This document shows, piece after piece, positions 1-5,113 of a DNA stretch of 5,113 nucleotides; the stretch's first letter is position 1, and every line of letters starts with the position of its first letter. Made by a program: the position numbers and the translations under genes. The notes under the pieces were generated by a model. It had not been told where the DNA came from and did no database searches. It saw nothing but the letters and a program-made list of their open reading frames with translations. Source of the DNA: an uncultured Bacillota bacterium (GTDB lineage Bacteria > Bacillota > Clostridia > Peptostreptococcales > Anaerovoracaceae); assembly GCA_946638265.1 (NCBI GenBank), contig CAMPBN010000094.1, forward strand, positions 1-5,113, written 5' to 3'.

Positions 1-564
1 GAGGACGCCGGCAGTATAGAGGTCTACGACCTGGCCAAGCTGCAAAAGCGTCTGGGCGAGCGCTACCACGTGGAAAATTTCGCGCTTTCCGACCGCTGCG
101 TGCAGGAGTCGGCCAACAAGCCGTACAGAGCCTATCGCTCGTTTCAGGACAGCAAGAATTTCCAGCCCGACATCGTAGTCATCGAGCTGGGCGCCAACGA
201 CGCCAAGGACATCAACTGGCAGACGCCGGATGAGTTCAAATACCAGTACATTTCGCTGGTGCAGGACTACCGCGAACTGCCGGAACACCCTGAAGTGGTG
301 CTCTGCACACCGACTGCGGCATTTCAGAAGCTGATAAAGAGCCAAAAGCCGTACGTGCTGACCATTTCGCTGGATGTGCTGCGCGAAATAGCAGAGATAG
401 TTCGCGAAGTGGGCGAAGAGCTGGAGCTTCCGGTGGTAGACCTCTACGCCAAAACCCAAGAGCATCCGGAGTGGTTCCTTTTCGACGGGCTGCACCCGAA
501 CGGCAAGGGCTGCAAGGTGATTGCCGAGGAAGTTTTCCAGGAGATTATTAAATTTGTAAAATAA
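1..564 (+). CDS. SGNH/GDSL-type esterase, C-terminal part (5' end outside window)
   Basis: The reading frame is open from base 1 and ends at TAA 562-564, giving 187 visible codons with the N-terminus missing. It resembles the small SGNH hydrolases (lysophospholipase L1/acetylesterase-like) that cleave ester bonds. The visible marks are block III GAND (codons 64-67, the Asn being the usual oxyanion residue) after the hydrophobic strand DIVVIEL, and block V DGLH (codons 162-165), which supplies the catalytic Asp and His before PNGKG. Block I, the GDS with the nucleophilic Ser, should lie just upstream. Block II reads NFALSDR (codons 26-32) where relatives usually have NFGxSGx, so both expected glycines are replaced, by Ala28 and Asp31. 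A GTG at 70 could be mistaken for a start, but homologous sequence continues upstream of it. The substrate cannot be told. No signal peptide can be judged. Family assignment is firm; activity is uncertain. Confidence 0.85.
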   Translation, partial: EDAGSIEVYDLAKLQKRLGERYHVENFALSDRCVQESANKPYRAYRSFQDSKNFQPDIVVIELGANDAKDINWQTPDEFKYQYISLVQDYRELPEHPEVVLCTPTAAFQKLIKSQKPYVLTISLDVLREIAEIVREVGEELELPVVDLYAKTQEHPEWFLFDGLHPNGKGCKVIAEEVFQEIIKFVK

Positions 565-649
565 GAAGTGCAACTTAGATAACAATGATTTGTTGGGAAA
601 AGTTTGCATTGAGCAAATACAGTGAAAGTGTAAGAAAGGAAACTTGCAA
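565..649 (+). other. Spacer between esterase and hlyC/corC genes
   Basis: This 85-base AT-richer gap holds two small perfect inverted repeats: AACAA/TTGTT at 581-585 and 590-594 with a 4-base loop, and TTTGC/GCAAA at 603-607 and 613-617 with a 5-base loop. Neither is followed by a T-run, so no intrinsic terminator is evident after the esterase gene. Promoter-like hexamers are weak: TTGGGA at 593-598 with TACAGT at 618-623 is 19 bases apart and each matches the sigma-A consensus at only 4 of 6 positions. Whether the downstream gene has its own promoter is therefore undecided. Confidence 0.5.
632..640 (+). promoter_or_regulatory. RBS of the hlyC/corC-family gene; decides start at 650
   Basis: AAGAAAGGA ends 9 bases before ATG 650, which is good spacing. 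The in-frame TTG at 644 lies only 3 bases after it, too close to be used. The start is therefore placed at ATG 650, not TTG 644. Confidence 0.75.
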
Positions 650-1933
650 ATGGACGGACAAAGCATAGCTTTATATACGATAGCTATACTGGTGCTTCTG
701 ATTTTCTCTGCGTATTTTTCGGCCACGGAGACGGCCTTTACGTCCATCAACCGCGTGCGCATCAAGAATGCGGCAAACGACGGGGACCAGCAGGCCAAGC
801 TTGTGATGGCGCTGAGCGAGGAATATGACAAGGTGCTTTCCACCATCCTCATAGGAAACAACATCGTAAATATTACGCTGACTGCCGTGGCAACGGTTAT
901 GTTTACTACCCTCTACGGCAATTACGGTCCCACAGTGGCCACCATCGCAACCACTGTGGCAGTTTTGATTTTTGGAGAGATTTCTCCGAAGAGCATCGCC
1001 AAGGAAAAACCGGAAAGCTTCGCCAAAAAGGCGGCAGCTTTTCTCAAAGTCACGATGGTCCTCTTCACGCCGCTGACATGGGTGTTCGGGAAGTGGAAGA
1101 TTATCGTTGCGCGCCTTTTCCGTCTGGAGGCGGATCAGGGTATCACGGAGGAAGAGCTCCTCACTATCGTGGAAGAGGCCGAGACCGAAGGCAATATCGA
1201 CGAAGGGCAGTCGGAACTGATCCAGAACGCCATCGAATTCAACGAGCTGGAAGCCTACGATGTCATCACGCCGCGTGTGGATGTGGTGGCCATCGAAGTG
1301 GATACGCCAAAGCAGGAAGTGGCATCCCTTTTCAAATACACGGGGTTTTCGCGCCTGCCGGTTTACGAAGACGATCTGGACAATATCATAGGAGTCCTGA
1401 ACCAGAAGGATTTCCACAATTACATCATCTCTTCGGATAAGACCATATCCGAATTTGTGAAGCCGGTAGTTTTCGTGGCCACGTCCATGAAGATTTCAGC
1501 GCTTCTCAAGAAGATGCAGGCGGCCCAGACGCACATCGCGGTCATCGTGGACGAGTACGGCGGTACGGCCGGCATCGTCACCATGGAGGACATCATAGAG
1601 GAGCTGGTGGGCGAAATCTACGACGAGCATGATGGCATGACCACGCAGGAAATCCTGCAGCTGCAGGACGGCAGCTACAGGGTGCTCTGCTCAGCCAATG
1701 TGGAGAAGATGTTCGACTTCTTCGACGTGGAGATAGAGATGCCCGTTACCACAGTCAACGGCTGGGTGGTCGTGGAACTGGACGAACTGCCGAAGGTGGG
1801 CGATTCCTTCGACTACGAGGCAGAGGACAAGATTTTCCACGTAAAAGTTACAAGAGCCGACGAGCGCAAGGCATTAGAAATAAACATTCGGGTAGAGCAG
1901 GTTGAAGTAGAGGAAATAGAAAGCAATAGTTAA
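650..1933 (+). CDS. HlyC/CorC (CNNM/CorB) family membrane protein, probable Mg2+/divalent cation transport
   Basis: A complete 427-residue protein from ATG 650 to TAA 1931-1933, normal length for the family. The N-terminal DUF21/CNNM membrane domain covers about residues 5-158, with hydrophobic segments near 5-32, 62-88, 93-112 and 128-147. It carries the family signatures SATETA (24-29), GNNIVN (69-74) and FGEISPK (108-114); polar residues of the first two line the ion site in solved relatives. An acidic helical linker (167-200) leads to a CBS pair. The first CBS begins at ITPRVDVV (206-213); the second contains HIAVIVDEYGGTAGIVTMED (295-314) and ends in EELVGEIYDEHD, all highly typical. Residues from about 340 form the C-terminal CorC_HlyC domain. 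CNNM/CorB relatives act at the plasma membrane in Mg2+ transport, with the CBS pair sensing Mg-ATP. The old 'hemolysin' label for this family is misleading. Direction of transport and the exact ion are inferred from the family, not seen here. Confidence 0.93.
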   Translation: MDGQSIALYTIAILVLLIFSAYFSATETAFTSINRVRIKNAANDGDQQAKLVMALSEEYDKVLSTILIGNNIVNITLTAVATVMFTTLYGNYGPTVATIATTVAVLIFGEISPKSIAKEKPESFAKKAAAFLKVTMVLFTPLTWVFGKWKIIVARLFRLEADQGITEEELLTIVEEAETEGNIDEGQSELIQNAIEFNELEAYDVITPRVDVVAIEVDTPKQEVASLFKYTGFSRLPVYEDDLDNIIGVLNQKDFHNYIISSDKTISEFVKPVVFVATSMKISALLKKMQAAQTHIAVIVDEYGGTAGIVTMEDIIEELVGEIYDEHDGMTTQEILQLQDGSYRVLCSANVEKMFDFFDVEIEMPVTTVNGWVVVELDELPKVGDSFDYEAEDKIFHVKVTRADERKALEINIRVEQVEVEEIESNS

Positions 1934-1985
1934 TTTACAAAAGTTCGTGGCGCGTAAAAGTGTCTTCGGAGGGGGACTCTCTGAG

Positions 1986-2009
1986 ATGAACGCGCAACAT
2001 AATTTATAA
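1986..2009 (+). CDS. Possible 7-codon leader ORF upstream of secA
   Basis: ATG 1986 opens MNAQHNL and stops at TAA 2007-2009, two bases before the secA ribosome binding site. A strong GGAGGGGG lies upstream; spacing to the ATG is 10 bases from the end of the G-run but 13 from the core GGAGG, which is longer than ideal. The same frame is open upstream to a GTG at 1947, giving a 20-residue alternative that lacks a good RBS. Codons 2-4 overlap the 3' arm of the outer stem (1990-1995), so a translating ribosome would open it. It matches no arrest peptide I know and may be chance. Confidence 0.2.
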   Translation: MNAQHNL

Positions 2010-2010
2010 G

Positions 2011-2018
2011 AGAAAGGA
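2011..2018 (+). promoter_or_regulatory. RBS of secA
   Basis: AGAAAGGA is followed by 11 bases and then ATG 2030. It is nearly the same sequence as the RBS of the upstream hlyC/corC-type gene (AAGAAAGGA at 632-640). It supports the ATG that gives the normal SecA N-terminus, MGVLDKIFG. Confidence 0.75.
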
Positions 2019-2029
2019 CAGACGAAACT

Positions 2030-4804
2030 ATGGGAGTATTAGATAAAATTTTCGGGGATTACAGCGCAAAACAGATTAAGAAAATCGAAAAAGAAGCTGA
2101 TCAGATTCTGGCACTCGAGCCGCAGATGCAGGCTCTGAGCGACGAAGAACTCAGGGGAAAAACAGAAGAATTCAAAAAGAGATATCAGGAGGGAGAAGAC
2201 CTGGACGACATGCTCTACGAGGCATTCGCGGTCTGCAGAGAAGCGGCGGGCAGATCCCTGGGCATGAAGCATTTCAAGGTGCAGCTGGTCGGCGGTATTG
2301 TGCTCCACAGGGGCGACATCGCCGAGATGAAGACAGGCGAAGGTAAGACACTGGTGGCCACACTGGCAGCGTACCTCAACGCTCTTTCGGGAAAAGGCGT
2401 GCACGTGGTCACAGTCAACGACTACCTGGCAAAGCGTGACGCGGAGTGGATGGGGAAACTCTACAGTTTCCTGGGTCTCAGCGTAGGCTGCGTCATCCAC
2501 GGCATATCCGGAGAAGAAAGAAAAGCTGCTTATCAGGCAGATATCACATACGGCACCAACAACGAATTCGGTTTCGACTACCTGCGTGACAACATGGTCA
2601 ACTATGAAAAGGACCTGATGCAGCGCGAGCTGAATTTCGCCATCGTGGACGAAGTGGACTCCATCCTCATCGACGAAGCCAGAACGCCGCTCATCATCTC
2701 GGGCCAGGGAGATAAATCCACAGACCTCTACGGCATTGCGGACTCCTTTGTAACGGGTCTGCGCAGAGATGTCGACTTTGAAATGGACGAGAAGGAAAAG
2801 ACCATTTCCCTCACCGAAGAAGGTGTGGCCAAGTGCGAAAAATTCTTCCAGGTGGAGAACTTCTCGGATCCTGAAAACATGGAAATCAACCACCACGTGC
2901 TCCAGGCTCTCAAAGCCCGCAATATGATGAAGCGTGACGTGGACTATATCGTAAAAGACGGCGAAATCGTTATCGTTGACGAATTCACCGGCCGTTTTAT
3001 GTTCGGAAGACGCTATTCCAACGGACTCCACCAGGCCATCGAAGCCAAGGAAGGAGTGCTGGTTCGTTCCGAGTCCAAGACTCTGGCCACCATCACACTC
3101 CAAAACTATTTCAGAATGTATCAGAAGCTGGCGGGCATGACAGGTACGGCCAAGACGGAAGAAGACGAATTCAGCGAAATCTACAACATGAATGTATATG
3201 TCATTCCGACCAACCGTCCAATCGCAAGACGCGACCTGGACGATTCCGTCTACACCACGGAAAGGGGCAAATTCCTGGCATTGGCAGACCGCATCAAGGA
3301 AATCCACGAAACAGGCCAGCCTATCCTGGTGGGTACCATCTCGGTGGAAAAATCCGAGGCAGTATCCGAACTTCTGAGAAAGCGCGGCGTTAAGCACAAT
3401 GTGCTGAATGCAAAGCACCACGAAAAGGAAGCTGAGATTGTAGCAGAGGCAGGACGCCTCGGCGCCGTAACCATCGCCACCAACATGGCAGGTCGTGGTA
3501 CCGACATCATTCTGGGTGGTAACCCGGACTTTGAAGCAAAAAAGGAAATGGAAAAGCAGGGCTTTACGGCAGAGCAGATCAGCTTCGCCACAGGCTTTGC
3601 CAAGTCTGATGACCCTGAAATGAACAGGGCCAGAGAGACATACAGAGAGCTTTTGGAAAAATTCAGCGCGGAGAGAAAGCCGGAGCAGGAAAAGGTGCGC
3701 GAACTGGGAGGCCTGTGCATCCTGGGCACAGAGCGCCATGAATCCAGACGTATCGACAACCAGCTGCGAGGCCGTGCGGGACGTCAGGGCGACCCGGGTA
3801 TCACGCAGTTCTACCTGTCGCTGGAAGACGACCTGATCAGGCTCTTTGGCGGCGAAAGGATCCAGGCTATTGCCGGCAGATTCAAGCTGGGCGAGACAGA
3901 GGCGCTGGAGGCCGGCATGCTGAGCCGCACCATCGAAGGCGCACAGAAAAAGGTGGAGGGCCGCAACTTCTCCATCAGAAAATATGTGCTCCAGTACGAC
4001 AATGTAATGAACAAGCAGCGTGAGATCATCTATGACGAGCGCCGCAGAGTCCTGTACGGCGAAGACCTGCGCGAATACATCCGCAATATGATGGACGAGA
4101 TCGCAGAGCAGGTGGTGGCAAGTGCCACAGCCGACAGCAAATTTTCGGAGGAATGGGATTTTGAAAGAATCACTTCTTCCCTGAAAAAATTCACTCCGCA
4201 TTACGAGCCAAAGACTTACACCGAGGATGAGCTCAGAGACATGACGCCTGAAACGCTCACAGCAGACATCCAGGCTCAGTTTGAACAGCTCTACAAAGCC
4301 AAGGAAGAGGAAATCGGCGAAGAGAGAATGCGAGAAGTGGAGCGCATGATACTTCTCCGCGTAGTAGACAACAAGTGGATGGATCATATCGATGCCATGG
4401 ATCAGCTGAAATCCGGTATCGGCCTGCGCGCCATGGGTCAGCAGGACCCGGCTGCGGCTTATGCCCAGGAAGGCTTTGACATGTTCGAGGAGATGATCCA
4501 GGACATCAAGGAAGACACAGTCAGATTCTGCCTCAGCGTTACCATTCAGACAGGCACGGAGAGAAAACAGGTGCTTTCTGCAGGAGCAGAGAGAAAGGAC
4601 GACTTTGTGGACAGAGGCGGCGAGACCGGAGCGGGCGAAAGAAGAGCGGCTACGGAACAGGGAATGCCGGCCCAAAGGCAAGTGCCGGAAAGAGAGCAGA
4701 AGCCTGAGACTTTCAGAAGAGAGCAGCCGAAAGTGGGCAGAAACGACCCGTGTCCTTGCGGCAGCGGCAAGAAATATAAGAATTGCTGCGGCAAAGGGCT
4801 TTAA
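2030..4804 (+). CDS. secA: Preprotein translocase ATPase SecA
   Basis: A complete 924-residue SecA, the motor that drives unfolded preproteins through SecYEG at the cytoplasmic membrane using ATP. The amphipathic N-terminus MGVLDKIFG is typical. NBD1 has Walker A KTGEGKT (101-107), [14 protein letters not shown] (128-141), and Walker B DEVD (207-210) followed by [15 protein letters not shown]. The preprotein-crosslinking domain spans roughly 226-366, followed by MTGTAKTEE at 370. NBD2 contains [14 protein letters not shown] (484-497) and the arginine-finger motif [11 protein letters not shown] (578-588), where most relatives read GRSGRQGD. Between them, about 500-558, is a charged insertion of the type seen in clostridial SecA. 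The helical scaffold/wing region follows, with [20 protein letters not shown] starting at 781. The tail is a charged Arg/Glu-rich linker (about 845-900) and a SEC-C zinc motif CPC-x8-CC (908-920), which binds SecB or ribosomes in relatives. Length is slightly above E. coli (901) and B. subtilis (841), owing to the insertion and long linker. The gene is intact, with no key residue missing. Confidence 0.99.
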   Translation: MGVLDKIFGDYSAKQIKKIEKEADQILALEPQMQALSDEELRGKTEEFKKRYQEGEDLDDMLYEAFAVCREAAGRSLGMKHFKVQLVGGIVLHRGDIAEMKTGEGKTLVATLAAYLNALSGKGVHVVTVNDYLAKRDAEWMGKLYSFLGLSVGCVIHGISGEERKAAYQADITYGTNNEFGFDYLRDNMVNYEKDLMQRELNFAIVDEVDSILIDEARTPLIISGQGDKSTDLYGIADSFVTGLRRDVDFEMDEKEKTISLTEEGVAKCEKFFQVENFSDPENMEINHHVLQALKARNMMKRDVDYIVKDGEIVIVDEFTGRFMFGRRYSNGLHQAIEAKEGVLVRSESKTLATITLQNYFRMYQKLAGMTGTAKTEEDEFSEIYNMNVYVIPTNRPIARRDLDDSVYTTERGKFLALADRIKEIHETGQPILVGTISVEKSEAVSELLRKRGVKHNVLNAKHHEKEAEIVAEAGRLGAVTIATNMAGRGTDIILGGNPDFEAKKEMEKQGFTAEQISFATGFAKSDDPEMNRARETYRELLEKFSAERKPEQEKVRELGGLCILGTERHESRRIDNQLRGRAGRQGDPGITQFYLSLEDDLIRLFGGERIQAIAGRFKLGETEALEAGMLSRTIEGAQKKVEGRNFSIRKYVLQYDNVMNKQREIIYDERRRVLYGEDLREYIRNMMDEIAEQVVASATADSKFSEEWDFERITSSLKKFTPHYEPKTYTEDELRDMTPETLTADIQAQFEQLYKAKEEEIGEERMREVERMILLRVVDNKWMDHIDAMDQLKSGIGLRAMGQQDPAAAYAQEGFDMFEEMIQDIKEDTVRFCLSVTIQTGTERKQVLSAGAERKDDFVDRGGETGAGERRAATEQGMPAQRQVPEREQKPETFRREQPKVGRNDPCPCGSGKKYKNCCGKGL

Positions 4805-4805
4805 T

Positions 4806-4814
4806 AGAAAGAGG
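4806..4814 (+). promoter_or_regulatory. RBS of prfB; decides the TTG start at 4822
   Basis: AGAAAGAGG sits immediately after the secA stop, 7 bases before TTG 4822. The first in-frame ATG is far inside the conserved region (5068), so TTG is the best start. The 17-base gap between secA stop and prfB start has no room for a terminator or a normal promoter, which argues for co-transcription and perhaps translational coupling. Confidence 0.7.
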
Positions 4815-4821
4815 TTTAGCT

Positions 4822-5113
4822 TTGTTAGTAGAAGAAATAAAAAACAGTCTGCCGGAGCTGCGTGACCGGCTGGCCGAGGCATCTTCCGCTTTGGGTGCGG
4901 AGAAGCTCAAAGGCAAGCTGGCGGACCTGGAAGTGGAATGCACGGTGGACGGATTTTGGGACAATATAGAATTTGCCCAGAAAAAACTCAAAGAGAAAAA
5001 ATCCATCGAAAATGTGCTGGAAGAGCTTTCGGACATTGAAGGCAGCCTTTCCGACATTGAAGTGATGGCGGAGATGGCTGAAGAGGCCGGAGACGGCAGC
5101 ATGGACGATGAGA
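4822..5113 (+). CDS. prfB: Peptide chain release factor 2, N-terminal part (3' end outside window)
   Basis: Ninety-seven codons are visible from TTG 4822, running off the window end. RF2 recognises UGA and UAA stop codons and releases the finished peptide on the ribosome. Only the helical domain 1 is present here: LVEEIKNSLPELRDRL at the start, then KLKGKLADLE (28-37) and the RF2-like GFWDN (44-48), then AQKKLKEKK and a Glu/Leu-rich helical stretch ending EEAGDGSMDDE. The GGQ and SPF motifs lie outside. The position directly after secA supports RF2 over RF1, which would begin differently and lacks FWDN. Unusually, the coding frame is continuous: the place where many prfB genes have CTT TGA and a +1 frameshift reads GCT TTG GGT (4888-4896), with no in-frame stop. 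A 7-codon direct repeat lies at 5026-5062. Identification is strong from context plus sequence, but rests on the less conserved domain. Confidence 0.9.
   Translation, partial: MLVEEIKNSLPELRDRLAEASSALGAEKLKGKLADLEVECTVDGFWDNIEFAQKKLKEKKSIENVLEELSDIEGSLSDIEVMAEMAEEAGDGSMDDE
5026..5062 (+). repeat. Short direct repeat with 21-base period inside prfB
   Basis: CTTTCGGACATTGAAG (5026-5041) recurs as CTTTCCGACATTGAAG (5047-5062), 15 of 16 bases identical and exactly 7 codons apart. It encodes LSDIEGS followed by LSDIEVM, a heptad spacing that fits the helical domain of RF2. Confidence 0.7.

Larger units (their letters stand above)
1934..2029 (+). promoter_or_regulatory. Possible structured leader of secA
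   Basis: This 96-base gap contains a nested inverted repeat. An outer 6-bp stem GCGCGT (1950-1955)/ACGCGC (1990-1995) encloses an inner stem AGTGTC (1959-1964)/GACTCT (1975-1980) with one T-T mismatch. The inner loop TTCGGAGGGG holds a Shine-Dalgarno-like GGAGGGGG (1968-1975). No T-run follows, so it is not an intrinsic terminator. A weak promoter is possible: TTTACA at 1934-1939 (5 of 6 to the -35 consensus) and TAAAAG at 1955-1960 (4 of 6), but the 15-base spacing is short. I recognise no known riboswitch or leader class. The fold is hand-built and its biological role is an inference. Confidence 0.3.

Noticed and set aside
70..72. GTG as start of the esterase gene
   Set aside because: The frame is open to base 1 and the codons just upstream (EVYDLAKLQKRLGERYHVENF) fit the region between blocks I and II, so the gene starts before the window.
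644..646. TTG as start of the hlyC/corC gene
   Set aside because: Only 3 bases follow the RBS AAGAAAGGA, whereas ATG 650 has 9.
671..1417. 248-codon minus-strand open frame opposite the hlyC/corC gene
   Set aside because: Codon-register shadow of a well-supported protein gene; no domain and no plausible RBS reasoned for it.
1078..1440. 120-codon + strand frame inside the hlyC/corC gene
   Set aside because: Out-of-frame, Arg/Gly/His-rich translation of the conserved CBS region; a shadow.
1950..1995. Intrinsic terminator between hlyC/corC and secA
   Set aside because: The outer stem is 6 bp with a 34-base enclosed region and no T-run follows.
2005..2010. TATAAG as the -10 box of a secA promoter (with CTGAGA at 1981-1986)
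   Set aside because: Transcription would begin near 2017, inside the secA ribosome binding site, leaving no usable leader.
2039..4882. 947-codon open frame on the minus strand opposite secA
   Set aside because: It lies in codon register with secA, has Cys/His/Phe/Leu-rich unstructured composition and no recognisable domain; it exists because secA lacks TTA, CTA and TCA codons.
4713..5102. 129-codon minus-strand frame spanning the secA-prfB junction
   Set aside because: Ser-rich low-complexity translation overlapping two well-supported + strand genes; no independent support.

Overview
The window reads as ordinary chromosomal housekeeping DNA from a moderately GC-rich, Gram-positive-type bacterium, most likely Bacillota and probably Clostridia. 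Three things point there. secA sits directly upstream of prfB, which is the usual Bacillota arrangement. SecA carries an acidic/lysine-rich insertion in its second nucleotide-binding domain and a CxCx8CC zinc tail of the kind common in clostridial SecA. The ribosome binding sites are A-rich AAAGGA/AAGAGG types, and one gene starts with TTG. The genus cannot be fixed from the sequence alone.

Layout, left to right, all genes on the + strand: (1) 1-564, the 3' part of an SGNH/GDSL-type esterase gene that begins before the window; (2) 565-649, a short AT-richer spacer with two small perfect inverted repeats and the RBS that sets the next start; (3) 650-1933, a complete HlyC/CorC (CNNM/CorB-type) membrane protein with a DUF21 membrane domain, a CBS pair and a CorC_HlyC domain, probably involved in Mg2+/divalent cation transport; (4) 1934-2029, a 96-base spacer before secA with a nested inverted repeat, a strong Shine-Dalgarno-like GGAGGGGG and a possible 7-codon leader ORF; (5) 2030-4804, complete secA (924 aa), the ATPase motor of the Sec pathway; (6) 4822-5113, the 5' part of prfB (release factor 2), which starts at TTG only 17 bases after the secA stop and is cut by the window end.

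The secA-prfB pair is almost certainly co-transcribed. The esterase and the HlyC/CorC gene have no evident functional link to it beyond orientation. No RNA genes, mobile elements, CRISPR arrays or convincing intrinsic terminators were seen.

I did not find a new multi-gene system. The points most worth a second look are the structured secA leader with its possible mini-ORF, the apparent loss of the programmed +1 frameshift site in prfB, and non-glycine residues at the block II position of the esterase, where the oxyanion-hole glycine is expected.
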